The translations under genes were made by a program, and so were the position numbers. Below the pieces are notes generated by a model. That model worked only from the letters and a program-made list of their open reading frames with translations. It made no database searches and was not told the origin of the DNA. A stretch of DNA of 31,501 nucleotides from a virus: IMG/VR virus record IMGVR_UViG_3300021964_008828, positions 1 to 31,501 of that record; one strand, given 5' to 3'. Shown here piece after piece: positions 15,230 to 23,228 of this stretch; positions within the stretch are counted from its first letter, which is position 1, and every line of letters starts with the position of its first letter.

Positions 15230-16819
15230 TTAAACCTTTATTACCCTCTTGACCAATTTGATCACTTGGTTGTTAGTGTTATTTACTGTTCCTAGCAGTC
15301 TTACGTTGCCGCCTGATATGTCCGCTGACAGGTCCAACGAATCATATATGGTTGATCCGTCACCATCACCATTGGTCGCCGCACCGAATGAGCTAACATA
15401 TGCGTTTGTGCCGTCATGCGTGACATTGGCGTCTATTATCGTGTATCTGTCCGCAGTCGCGTCTGAAATCTGTATGTGGTACTTGGCACTCCTGTATGTG
15501 GCCACGGCAAATGAATCTATGACCTGTGCTGAACTGTTGCCCGTTATGGTGGCCGTGTTGTCCTGCACGTCTGTGTCAGTCACAACGAATGGGAAAACAA
15601 CGGATGATAATACTTTGCTCGCATTGGTCTTGATCAGTTGTCCCGCCGGCACCGTGTTGGGGAATGTGAAACCGTTTATCAGGACGTTGCCTGAACCATT
15701 AGCACTGATCACCAGGTCTGCATCTGTGTCTGTGGCCTTGATTTTGTTGTCTGTGATGTTGACCTTGTCTGCCTGCACTGATGGTACAGTGATGGAGACC
15801 GTTGAGAAAGTGGCCGCCGCTGGTGTCGTTGCACCTATGACCGTGTTGTCCATGGTTCCCTCGTTCATGTCCACTTTTGGAATCTGCACGGAACCTGTGC
15901 CGTTAGCAGATAATTTGAAATCATCATTTGAACGTATAACCTTGATCACGTTGTCGGTCAAATTTATGCTGGAATCTATCGTCAGGTTGGAAACATTTAC
16001 AACTCCCGTTCCACCCGGGGTTAAATTAATATCTGCATTTGAACTAGAGGCAATGATATTGTCATTGAACGTCAAGTTGTCAATCGTAGTTGTGCCCGCA
16101 AACGATGATGCACCTGATACAGTCATCGTTCCCAATGTGGACAATCCACTGACGTCCAATGTTCCTGTGGTTGTCAGGTTCTCATCGCCGAAACTTATAG
16201 CACCTGATGAGTCTGTAATCGAACCGTCTGCAAAGGTCAGGTTTCCTATCACGGATCCCGTCTCTGCTGAAAGTGTGCCTGTGGTTGTGATGTTCTCGTT
16301 GCCGAAACTTATTGCACCTGTTGAGTCTGTAATTGACCCATTGGCCAGCGTAATCGTACCTATCACAGAACCTGTGGTACTACCCACTGTGCCAGAGACA
16401 GTCACGTTGCCAGTCGTGGTCAGTGAACCATCCACTATCAAGTTCTCGTTGATGTTCACTATGGACGAGTCAATTGCAGTTATAGAAGTTCCTGCGATCC
16501 CAATCCCGTCTACGACCAATGAACCAGATCCGCTGGCCCTCAATATTAGGTCCTCGTTGGTCCTTGTGCCTTCTATGTTGTTGTCGTTGATCCTGATCGC
16601 TGGAAACAGTATGCTACCTGTGCCGGATGGTTTCAGCACTATGTCTGCGTTTGACTGTGTTGTACTGATCTCGTTTTCAATAAATCCTATTGATGTCTGG
16701 GCAAATGGTGTTGCGTACAACTCCGTGAAGTTGTTGTTGATCTTGATGCCCGCACGCCTGATGGTGTCTCCCGTGCCATCATCAGCCAATGCTCCGATGT
16801 TGATTGTCTCCTGGGCCAT
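15230..16819 (-). CDS. Virion structural protein, NFTELY family paralogue
   Basis: 529 residues, closely parallel to the gene at 13644 through most of its length. It has the same kind of N-terminus (NIGALADDGTGDTIRRAGIK, NNNFTELY), the same tandem ITDSTGAISFG/ITDSSGAISFG units, and the same C-terminal domain (VATYRSAKYHIQISDAT and GGNVRLLGT). The DNA shares a 38-base identical stretch with that gene (15822-15859 and 14236-14273), inside otherwise diverged sequence. AGGCG precedes the start. Two similar fibres could form heteromers or offer alternative host contacts; this is inference. Confidence 0.8.
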   Translation of the reverse strand: MAQETINIGALADDGTGDTIRRAGIKINNNFTELYATPFAQTSIGFIENEISTTQSNADIVLKPSGTGSILFPAIRINDNNIEGTRTNEDLILRASGSGSLVVDGIGIAGTSITAIDSSIVNINENLIVDGSLTTTGNVTVSGTVGSTTGSVIGTITLANGSITDSTGAISFGNENITTTGTLSAETGSVIGNLTFADGSITDSSGAISFGDENLTTTGTLDVSGLSTLGTMTVSGASSFAGTTTIDNLTFNDNIIASSSNADINLTPGGTGVVNVSNLTIDSSINLTDNVIKVIRSNDDFKLSANGTGSVQIPKVDMNEGTMDNTVIGATTPAAATFSTVSITVPSVQADKVNITDNKIKATDTDADLVISANGSGNVLINGFTFPNTVPAGQLIKTNASKVLSSVVFPFVVTDTDVQDNTATITGNSSAQVIDSFAVATYRSAKYHIQISDATADRYTIIDANVTHDGTNAYVSSFGAATNGDGDGSTIYDSLDLSADISGGNVRLLGTVNNTNNQVIKLVKRVIKV

Positions 16820-16820
16820 T

Positions 16821-17186
16821 TTATATCGCCTGTAATACTAGTTTCTTCCAGATGGCAGTGGATCCATCGTAGTTGGCCGTGCAAACATACAAGTTTGTTT
16901 CGTCCCAACTGATTGAACCTGCCACGTCACCCGTGTTTCCCACAGCGGTGGCGGTTTTCGTGGTCTTGATCACAAGCCTGTCTGCTTCTATTTGGACCTG
17001 TCCTGTGCCATTTGGATCCAGTATGATGTTGCCGTTGGTGTCAGCACTCAAGAGGGTGTTGCCGGACATCTGTAGGTCACCGGCCAGCTCAGCGAAATTG
17101 CTGTTGACCTTGGTCATGGCGGTACGTAGGGTATCGCCCGTTGCTGGATTCCCCGCCGTTCCTGTGTCTATCGTTAATCTTGCCAT
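16821..17186 (-). CDS. Short NFTELY-family virion protein
   Basis: 121 residues. The family N-terminus is IDTGTAGNPATGDTLRTAMT, then KVNSNFAEL. It is followed by one DPNGTGQVQIEADRLVI unit and the ending GSISWDETNLYVCTANYDGS..WKKLVLQ, a common C-terminal motif of phage tail proteins. It is the shortest member of the set, about a minimal head-plus-tip version, and the first gene of the virion operon. A late-type box lies 12 bases before the ATG with no clear Shine-Dalgarno. Confidence 0.8.
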   Translation of the reverse strand: MARLTIDTGTAGNPATGDTLRTAMTKVNSNFAELAGDLQMSGNTLLSADTNGNIILDPNGTGQVQIEADRLVIKTTKTATAVGNTGDVAGSISWDETNLYVCTANYDGSTAIWKKLVLQAI

Positions 17187-17198
17187 AATGTGTTATTC

Positions 17199-17212
17199 GT
17201 ATTTATTAAATA
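17199..17212. promoter_or_regulatory. Palindromic bidirectional promoter box
   Basis: TATTTATTAAATA at 17200-17212 is a perfect 13-base inverted repeat. On the minus strand it gives AATAAATAC for the virion gene at 17186. On the plus strand it gives TTAAATAG, five bases before the ATG of the zinc-ribbon gene at 17218. The divergent genes would thus share one late-type element. Confidence 0.5.
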
Positions 17213-17217
17213 GTAAT

Positions 17218-17496
17218 ATGTTCATAGAAACCCTCAAGACCATGAAGTTGTACAAGAGGCAGAGCAAACTGGGTACCATGCACAACTACCACAGGAAGAA
17301 CCTGATCTATGTGTTCAAGTGTGATTCATGTTCTGAGACGTTCATGAGGCCCAAGAGCAGGGTGGATCCTGAACGTGCGTCAAACGACTACAAACACGTG
17401 TGCAGTAAATGTGATTCCAAGAAGTTCGCCCAATCAGTGGGCGTCAAGATGCGTCGGGTTTATCAGTTGGACGCCAGCAGTACCAAGACCCTATAA
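17218..17496 (+). CDS. Small plus-strand zinc-ribbon protein
   Basis: 92 residues from the ATG at 17218. Two CxxC pairs, CDSCSETF (36-43) and CSKCDSKKF (63-71), spaced 24 residues apart, should bind one zinc. The flanks are basic. The segment RKNLIYVFKCDSC resembles zinc-ribbon domains I recall in phage HNH-type or homing endonuclease-related proteins, but no HNH or other nuclease motif is present. It runs against its neighbours and ends overlapping the convergent gene by six bases. Candidate DNA-binding regulator or relic of a homing element; unproven. Confidence 0.68.
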   Translation: MFIETLKTMKLYKRQSKLGTMHNYHRKNLIYVFKCDSCSETFMRPKSRVDPERASNDYKHVCSKCDSKKFAQSVGVKMRRVYQLDASSTKTL

Positions 17497-18234
17497 CTGT
17501 TTCCATCGGATATCATCGCGACGGCCATCTATCCATCTCTGTAGGTCAGCGTAGATGCCACACTTTATATTTGGTTGGTCGAAGTACCAACGCAGGAACG
17601 GATTGCCCTCAAGATATTCCTTGCGATTAATAAAGTAGAAGTTTGTTTTAGGAAATTTCCTGAACGTCTGTCTGAGTTGGTACATCCATTCATACTTGAG
17701 GTAGGCCTTCATGCTTTCACGTCCTGGATAGTTGATGGAATCTTTGTATATGTTGTTCTGTATCCTGCTGGGCGTGTCCATCTCCCATTGCTGGGCACCC
17801 ATTATGTCAAACGCCATTATGACGATGTTCTTGATGCCTGACTCCGCGGCCATCAACACCGCACTACAACCTGAACCACGTGACTTGGAGAAGTCCTTGG
17901 TCTTGATCTTTCCACCCTTCTTGACGTCACCACCACGCCATACCCTGTAGATCTTAAGTCCCTCGGGTATATCCTGCTCGTGATCGCCCTCGCAGATGTA
18001 GTTCCACATGCTGACGTCATCTGGACCGTAGATGTGTGGAGACTCCTTGCCGTCGTTGTGCCATTGTGATAGTTCTTCAAACATTTCAGGGCTGACACTT
18101 ACTATGTGATCACACAGCATGGGATGATCTCGGTATATGGCATTGCAACCGTATATGGTGCCTTTGCCTTTTAATGTTTCTATTGGGAAGATGTTCCTGG
18201 ACTCACCGTTGCCTATTATGAAAGCGGTGTCCAT
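17491..18234 (-). CDS. GNGESR-type protein 1, possible glycosyltransferase-like Rossmann protein
   Basis: 247 residues from the ATG at 18234, which overlaps the stop of the IscA-like gene by one base (TAATG). The opening FIIGNGESRNIF and GCNAIYRD resembles the nucleotide-binding start of GT42 sialyltransferases and DUF115-like proteins (GNGPS..., CN.FY). A second copy of this family lies at 28542. The middle has a GSGCSAVLMAAESGIKNIVI segment typical of a second Rossmann-like helix. Likely a sugar- or nucleotide-binding enzyme, substrate unknown. It is the last gene of an operon with radical SAM and Fe-S carrier genes. Confidence 0.62.
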   Translation of the reverse strand: MDTAFIIGNGESRNIFPIETLKGKGTIYGCNAIYRDHPMLCDHIVSVSPEMFEELSQWHNDGKESPHIYGPDDVSMWNYICEGDHEQDIPEGLKIYRVWRGGDVKKGGKIKTKDFSKSRGSGCSAVLMAAESGIKNIVIMAFDIMGAQQWEMDTPSRIQNNIYKDSINYPGRESMKAYLKYEWMYQLRQTFRKFPKTNFYFINRKEYLEGNPFLRWYFDQPNIKCGIYADLQRWIDGRRDDIRWKQL

Positions 18235-18569
18235 TACACGCCAAACGACTCTCCACAACCGCATGCGGAAGTTGAGTTTGGATTTGATATCTCGAACTGC
18301 GATCCGAAGGTCTCCTCCACCCAGTCGATCTTGGTGCCCATGACATACAACAACGAGGTCTCATCCACCACGAACCTGCCCGTGGTCCAGTCTTCAACAT
18401 GGTCTCCACTGTTGACATTGGCCTCCGTGTCTGCGAATCCCCATTCGTACTTGAATCCTGCACATCCACCACCCAGCACCGCCAGGCTGACCGCGTACTT
18501 GCCCGTGTTCTTTTCCAGCAGTCGTTCTATCTGTGCCTTCGCGGCATCTGTTATTTCAAATGGTTTCAT
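18234..18569 (-). CDS. A-type iron-sulfur carrier (IscA/HesB family)
   Basis: 111 residues from the ATG at 18569. Longer in-frame starts would lie inside the neighbour and add an unrelated tail. The family core is complete: ITDAAKAQIERLL, LGGGCAGFKY with Cys36, and SACGCGESF with Cys103 and Cys105, the three cluster-binding cysteines. A-type carriers pass Fe-S clusters to target enzymes, chiefly [4Fe-4S] proteins. Length is normal. It sits in the same operon as a radical SAM enzyme, which needs such a cluster, so a supply role is attractive though inferred. Confidence 0.88.
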   Translation of the reverse strand: MKPFEITDAAKAQIERLLEKNTGKYAVSLAVLGGGCAGFKYEWGFADTEANVNSGDHVEDWTTGRFVVDETSLLYVMGTKIDWVEETFGSQFEISNPNSTSACGCGESFGV

Positions 18570-18577
18570 ACTATTAA

Positions 18578-18907
18578 TTATCCATCCCTGTTGCCCATGT
18601 TCTGCACTCCGACTGCTAACCAGAACCTCGATGCGTCCTTCTTCTTTTCGAAGCTCATGTAACTGTTCTGTTCCTCCCAGTGGTGCCATTTTTCTGTGAA
18701 TAGATTCTTCTGTTCGAACCACCAACCCCACTTGCCCTCACAGTTGACCTGGCACCACTCGATGCACTCGCCCATGATGCCGTTGCTGTTCATGTCCACA
18801 TTGAAGCGGAACTTCTTCTCGTAGCCACAGTCCGCTGGTATCTCTGCAAGACCTGCCTTTGCTTTTTTAACTTTTATTTTTCCGTAATTCCTACCAACTT
18901 GTTGCAT
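18578..18907 (-). CDS. Conserved hypothetical, Trp/Cys-rich
   Basis: 109 residues. The N-terminus is basic (KIKVKKAKAG). The middle carries IMGECIEWCQVNCEGKWGWW with three cysteines within nine residues and several Trp, followed by an amphipathic C-terminal helix. Three close cysteines plus a fourth (Cys27) could bind metal. It overlaps the radical SAM gene by 17 bases and precedes the IscA-like gene, so it belongs to that group by position. Family not recognised. Confidence 0.6.
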   Translation of the reverse strand: MQQVGRNYGKIKVKKAKAGLAEIPADCGYEKKFRFNVDMNSNGIMGECIEWCQVNCEGKWGWWFEQKNLFTEKWHHWEEQNSYMSFEKKKDASRFWLAVGVQNMGNRDG

Positions 18908-19907
18908 GATCTAAATTCCATTTATTTGCTGAACATTTTTCACCGCACTCTTGCACAGATCCAAAATCATTGAAAAGTTTTGACCAGTAAGGATCATCAA
19001 GCACTTCTCCCAACGTTTGCTTAGGTTTAATGTAATCAAATATGTTTTTGTTGTGTCCATATCTCAGTGCAGTCCAACAGCAAGGATAAAATTTGCCTCG
19101 GGCATTCAAAAATAGTCCTTTGTTACCAATCATACACAATGGTATGACTGAAGAAGCTTTACTTGTATTATAAAACCTTTCTGTGAAAATATCAATGCAG
19201 TTGTCGTGCCATTTTTTACCAGTCAGTGGTGTTGCAGTTCTAGTGAATCTTCCCGAAGAAATAAATTTCTCACTAGGTTGTAATGGATCATTCTTTGGAT
19301 ATGTTCCGTAATTTTTACCAAACTTAGAACTTAATGTCAGTTGAAAACTGTCGAACCCCAACTCCCTGGCCAATTCCTTGATATGGCTAATTTTATTCTC
19401 GTTGAATTTAAATGCTATGCTGGCCCAGGTCTTGAATGCTTTTGTGTGTTTTAACACATTCACACCCGTCATGATGGATTTCCAATTGCAATTTACTCTG
19501 TAGAGATTATTGGAGTTCTGATCCCATCCATCTATGGAAAAATGTATATTATCCCTTTGGTTTAGTATTTTGTTTAGTTCCTCCCACCATGTTTTAGTTT
19601 TATAAGAGCCATTGGTCACTATCACGAATTGTACTTGATCATTGTTCTCCCTGAACCATGCAAGTATCTTTAATAGATCTTTTGCATAGATCGGGTCACC
19701 GTCATCACCACAGAATGTAAGTTTCTTAACTTCCGATAACAGTTTACCTGTGAAATTATTCTGGAACCATTCTAAATTAAGATCTCTGTTGATCAATCCT
19801 TCCGGAACTTCTTGTCTGCTACATCTCGGACAAAGTAGACTACATTTGGAACATAGTTCTATGTGCCAGTGTTCCAGCGGCCAGTTGTGAGAATTTTTAA
19901 AAATCAT
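18891..19907 (-). CDS. Radical SAM enzyme with C-terminal Cys-rich (SPASM-like) region
   Basis: 338 residues from the ATG at 19907, whose ATGA overlaps the stop of the glycosyltransferase gene. The cluster motif Cys22-x3-Cys26-x2-Cys29 lies in LCSKCSLLCPRCSR, followed by LTFCGDDGDP where other members have GGEP. The C-terminal third carries CCWTA and C..KC pairs, as in SPASM or twitch extensions binding auxiliary clusters. Radical SAM enzymes of this form modify peptides, sugars or RNA. The coding region looks more AT-rich than the virion genes, consistent with separate acquisition. The target is unknown. Confidence 0.85.
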   Translation of the reverse strand: MIFKNSHNWPLEHWHIELCSKCSLLCPRCSRQEVPEGLINRDLNLEWFQNNFTGKLLSEVKKLTFCGDDGDPIYAKDLLKILAWFRENNDQVQFVIVTNGSYKTKTWWEELNKILNQRDNIHFSIDGWDQNSNNLYRVNCNWKSIMTGVNVLKHTKAFKTWASIAFKFNENKISHIKELARELGFDSFQLTLSSKFGKNYGTYPKNDPLQPSEKFISSGRFTRTATPLTGKKWHDNCIDIFTERFYNTSKASSVIPLCMIGNKGLFLNARGKFYPCCWTALRYGHNKNIFDYIKPKQTLGEVLDDPYWSKLFNDFGSVQECGEKCSANKWNLDHATSW

Positions 19908-20602
19908 TTCCAGTTGTCTATTACCCACTGATCCGCACACTCCATTGGGTTAGGTGATCCGTGGAACACCGCGACCTTGTTAAGGGGTGCAACCTTGCAA
20001 GGTTCACGGAAGAACTTTTTTCCGTCTTGCGTTAATAATTTAGTATCTTTTAATCCTATCATCTCCCACTTGTAACTCCTGATCCACTCGTCCGGGAACC
20101 ACGTGATCTCGTCCTTGGCCCTCTTGGTGATCCAGTCCTGGTCTCCATGGTTCTGTTGCATTATTCTTGCCGAATTACCCTTGAATTCGTTCCACAGGTA
20201 GTCCATTGTGCCACTCTGCCATCGCATGCAACTGCTGTTTGAAAGTTTCCAGTCCTTGATCCTGCACCTGTTGAAGTCCCTGATTATGTTGAACTTGCCC
20301 GTGTGCGTGAACAGGGGATCTATGTTGTCGAATATCACAACGTCAAGGTCGAAGAATAATATGTTGCCTTTGAGGGGCATCTCGGGTGCGAACATCCACA
20401 ACTTGCTCCACCATGATTTCACACATGGGTCCGTGGGCAACTTGATCACGTTGATGTCCGGATCCAGTCCGTTAGCATCATCGGTCAGACAATGGAACTG
20501 GTAAGGCACGGTTGTGTGTCGCTTGACCATGCTGTTGAGAACATTGGCGTACTTACTCACGTATTTGTTGCCCCACTTTACACACACCACGTGATTAGTC
20601 AT
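19904..20602 (-). CDS. Putative glycosyltransferase with DxD motif
   Basis: 232 residues. NILFFDLDVVIFDNIDPLF (80-98) contains the DxD (Asp85, Asp87) expected to bind metal and sugar-nucleotide in GT-A enzymes, with the hydrophobic strand before it. KSWWSKLWMF and VFHGSPNP (near 213-220) are shared with phage and bacterial GT8-like proteins I recall. Its start overlaps the oxygenase gene by eight bases and its stop overlaps the radical SAM start by four. Possible substrates: host surface glycans, modified DNA bases or virion proteins. The enzyme class is likely, the acceptor unknown. Confidence 0.75.
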   Translation of the reverse strand: MTNHVVCVKWGNKYVSKYANVLNSMVKRHTTVPYQFHCLTDDANGLDPDINVIKLPTDPCVKSWWSKLWMFAPEMPLKGNILFFDLDVVIFDNIDPLFTHTGKFNIIRDFNRCRIKDWKLSNSSCMRWQSGTMDYLWNEFKGNSARIMQQNHGDQDWITKRAKDEITWFPDEWIRSYKWEMIGLKDTKLLTQDGKKFFREPCKVAPLNKVAVFHGSPNPMECADQWVIDNWK

Positions 20603-21173
20603 TGAAGTATCCAGTCACTGTAAGCACATATCTGTCAGTAATCCCAGCATTCACAAGCCCATGTATTTCGTCTCTGTCCCATACATACACTTCGCCTTTT
20701 CGCCAGTTGTTGATCGCCCATTCCTTGCCGTAAAATATATGACCGACCGCGGCATCTTGTAGCGGTATCCACAGACGTATTGTTTTTTTATTTTCTTCTA
20801 GAATATCTGTCCTACTGACAGTGTCTTTATCGGCAAGATTCCTCGGTGCACTAGGACATACATCTATGTGTGGTGGTGAAAAATGTCCGGGTGGGGTCAT
20901 TATTATTCTGCCCCAGCACTTTTCTTTGTTGATATTGTGCTTGTTTAGGAATCCGTTATCAATAATTGTTAGTATGTCTGGTCTCCATGTCATGAAATCT
21001 GTTACTGCTTTAGAATAAAATCCTTGCACTTTCTTTTCCCAACTTGTCCTGATGCCTGCGTCATACCCTATAACTTCCTCGTAGACATCATTATATACCT
21101 CCGGTTTTGTGTTTTTACAGTATTCCAGTAACTGTGTAAAATTAATTTTTATATCATCTATTTTTCTTATCAT
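20595..21173 (-). CDS. Fe(II)/2-oxoglutarate-type oxygenase, Asp/Asn hydroxylase-like
   Basis: 192 residues. The ATG at 21173 has AGG seven bases before it and lies seven bases after the PP-loop stop; an ATG at 21194 is an alternative. His102-x-Asp104 in PPHIDVCP and His171 in DEIHGLVNAG form the iron triad. A basic residue follows in DRYVLTVTG (Arg181), the usual 2-oxoglutarate contact. WGRIIMTPPG and TIRLWIPLQD are typical cupin strands. The closest look is to aspartyl/asparaginyl beta-hydroxylases. Substrate unknown; the neighbours suggest a small-molecule or peptide modification. Confidence 0.75.
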   Translation of the reverse strand: MIRKIDDIKINFTQLLEYCKNTKPEVYNDVYEEVIGYDAGIRTSWEKKVQGFYSKAVTDFMTWRPDILTIIDNGFLNKHNINKEKCWGRIIMTPPGHFSPPHIDVCPSAPRNLADKDTVSRTDILEENKKTIRLWIPLQDAAVGHIFYGKEWAINNWRKGEVYVWDRDEIHGLVNAGITDRYVLTVTGYFND

Positions 21174-21180
21174 ACAGTGC

Positions 21181-22398
21181 CTATTTAAACGCATTTTCCT
21201 TGACTCTAAAAAGTCTTTCGTTGACTGGGAACAACGGTATAGGTTTTGTACATATTCCCACCAAAGTTTTATTTTTTTTGTCCAGGAATCTTGAATCAAC
21301 ATTGTCCACGAGTTCGTCATCGAAAAATTTATCAGCCAAGTATTTCCTGGTTGCCATCCCCTGACAGTCTTCTATGACATTTTTATTCAATCTGCTATAC
21401 CAATCTCCATTGAGCTTGGTGGTACCTGACTGTAGGAAGTGACTGATTGCCTTATACCCCATTTTTTCTATCAGCCTTATGTAATGTAGGCTATCCTTTG
21501 AACTCACATGCATACTGTTTTTCCTGTTTGGTTCTAGTCCCTGTTCGAGGAATATATTCTGCATCTCCTTGGCCTTGGTCCATGCTAGTTTTTTAATCAG
21601 GTCTGGACAAGCATCATTTAAAAAAAACATGCACACGTCTATCTCTGGATCCATAGCACCTAAAGGTAGTTCATGAGAATAGTTGATCATGTGGAAACAC
21701 CACCAACCGTTGTGTATCACAATATCGGGTTTTTCTTTACCCATCACCAGGACCTTGCGTTTTCCTGTTGTAGGTATTACGATTTTTCCACTATTTTGTG
21801 ACCAAGTTGAGTGGGGTCTGTAATCCACGTGAAAGGCACCTATTTTGTGATCCTGTAAACTGTTTGCAAAGTGTCCCACGTCATTCGTCTGCCAGGGTTT
21901 GGCAATAGTGAACTTCCATTTCAGGTCCCTTATGGCATCACTGTGTTTAGCTTTGATGCACCTTTTCATGTGATTCCATAGTTCCTGTTTGTCCTTATTT
22001 GCGTAGTGTTCTGTGAGAGCTGTATGGAGGAAATGTATGTTCTTAGTTCCCCTCCTTTTGAAAGCATCACACACTGTTTCACTGTCAGTGCCTCCGCTAT
22101 ATCCTACCACAATTTCATCATATGTGTCCTCGAGGTATGCACAAATTTCTTGTCTATAGTATTCTATTTCATATTTCGGTTCTTGTGTCCAGTCTGGATC
22201 GCTTCCTGAAAACATGTCCAACCCCACATGGAAGTGGATAGGATCGTTGAGATTTTTACTGAAGTCTTTGTAGGCATCTATGTCGTTGTAGTGTACCCTG
22301 TCGCCCACTGTGTAGTATATAGGGTACACTTTCTCCTTGCGGTTATCGACAATTTTATTGAGGTCATCTATTATTCTTTTACTCCCAGAAGACCTCAT
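21181..22398 (-). CDS. PP-loop ATP pyrophosphatase-type protein
   Basis: 405 residues from the ATG at 22398, with AAGG nine bases upstream. EIVVGYSGGTDSE (95-107) is the PP-loop of N-type ATP pyrophosphatases (asparagine synthetase, PAPS reductase, QueC and tRNA-thiolase families), which adenylate a carboxyl, amide or carbonyl. The remaining sequence does not match any of these closely. The middle has Trp/His-rich stretches and the C-terminus is helical. The start overlaps the TctC-like gene. It likely activates the substrate of the pathway to which the oxygenase and radical SAM belong; that is inference. Confidence 0.78.
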   Translation of the reverse strand: MRSSGSKRIIDDLNKIVDNRKEKVYPIYYTVGDRVHYNDIDAYKDFSKNLNDPIHFHVGLDMFSGSDPDWTQEPKYEIEYYRQEICAYLEDTYDEIVVGYSGGTDSETVCDAFKRRGTKNIHFLHTALTEHYANKDKQELWNHMKRCIKAKHSDAIRDLKWKFTIAKPWQTNDVGHFANSLQDHKIGAFHVDYRPHSTWSQNSGKIVIPTTGKRKVLVMGKEKPDIVIHNGWWCFHMINYSHELPLGAMDPEIDVCMFFLNDACPDLIKKLAWTKAKEMQNIFLEQGLEPNRKNSMHVSSKDSLHYIRLIEKMGYKAISHFLQSGTTKLNGDWYSRLNKNVIEDCQGMATRKYLADKFFDDELVDNVDSRFLDKKNKTLVGICTKPIPLFPVNERLFRVKENAFK

Positions 22399-22408
22399 AA
22401 TCACTGCC

Positions 22409-23200
22409 TTACTTCTTCTCAGCAATTTCAGCCAGAAAATTGCTTACTTGCTTGTAAGAAGTGTCCCACTTGCTGTACTTGGTGTCTTTCCTGTTGGTCC
22501 AAGCATTGCTCTCATGTACTGTATCCTGCACGTTTTCTGTACCAACGATTACATAGGCGTAGCCGAGCTCACTGAATTTGCTCGTTGTTCCAAGACTTTT
22601 ACCTGTAACTATGCCTTCGTTTGTTTCGCCTAAAACGATCAAACAAGATTCACCATCTTTTGGTATTGTCGACATTTTGTAATCAACTTCTCCAGAAGGT
22701 AGTGCTGTTTTGAATTGTTTGCTTTTGTACCTGATCACTTTTGCTTCGGGGTTGGCTGACATGATGAAGTCGGTCTGTGGAACACTCCAGAAAGCACTGT
22801 CCCAAACTGCAACTTTGATCTTTCCTTTTCTAAAGTAATCCATGCTGGCCGCTTTTTCATTATCAGACAGGTGACACACATAGTATGGTGCACTGGCCAA
22901 TGTACCTTTGAAGTATTCTCTGTCAACAAGGCAACTGTTCCCTTCTGCAAGATATTCAACACTCCACGCGGCCACAGTTGAGTTCTCATTGTTTTCTATA
23001 ACTCTCTTCGCCGCCGCACATCCTTTTACGTTAATGAACTGGCCAAACTTATCTCCTAGTGATTCGGCTATGAGATCATTCATCCTGTCTGTTAGTCCGC
23101 CTGCTCTGCTGTATTTGACCACATCGATTTTGTCCGAAGCAATTGCCGTGGACAACCAACAACCAATGATCAAAATCATAATTGTTATTGTTTTCTTCAT
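22409..23200 (-). CDS. TctC-like periplasmic binding protein (tripartite tricarboxylate transporter)
   Basis: 263 residues. A cleavable signal peptide (about 1-21, ending STAIA) is followed by VVKYSRAGGLTDRMNDLIAE (27-46) and KFGQFINV (51-58), matching the TctC/Bug start V.P.PAGG.TD...R..AE.L...LGQ.V.V. It is shorter than usual (about 300-325), and the later GA.G segment is replaced by CAAAK. A cysteine-containing loop may be disulfide-linked. A strong AAGGA site lies upstream. It precedes the PP-loop gene and follows the permease gene by 28 bases, so the two transport genes form one unit. Confidence 0.78.
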   Translation of the reverse strand: MKKTITIMILIIGCWLSTAIASDKIDVVKYSRAGGLTDRMNDLIAESLGDKFGQFINVKGCAAAKRVIENNENSTVAAWSVEYLAEGNSCLVDREYFKGTLASAPYYVCHLSDNEKAASMDYFRKGKIKVAVWDSAFWSVPQTDFIMSANPEAKVIRYKSKQFKTALPSGEVDYKMSTIPKDGESCLIVLGETNEGIVTGKSLGTTSKFSELGYAYVIVGTENVQDTVHESNAWTNRKDTKYSKWDTSYKQVSNFLAEIAEKK

Positions 23201-23228
23201 TTTTTTTCCTTTTTTGTTGTTAACATTA

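Noticed and set aside
12166-16835. Three long open plus-strand frames (about 450-530 codons) antisense to the fibre genes
   Set aside because: They lie opposite strong family members, have no ribosome sites, and their Val/Ser/Pro-rich products are what Thr/Asn/Gly-rich fibre codons give on the other strand.
20595-21320. Longer start for the oxygenase gene at 21320
   Set aside because: It would overlap the PP-loop gene by about 140 bases; the ATG at 21173 has a suitable AGG and matches the domain start.
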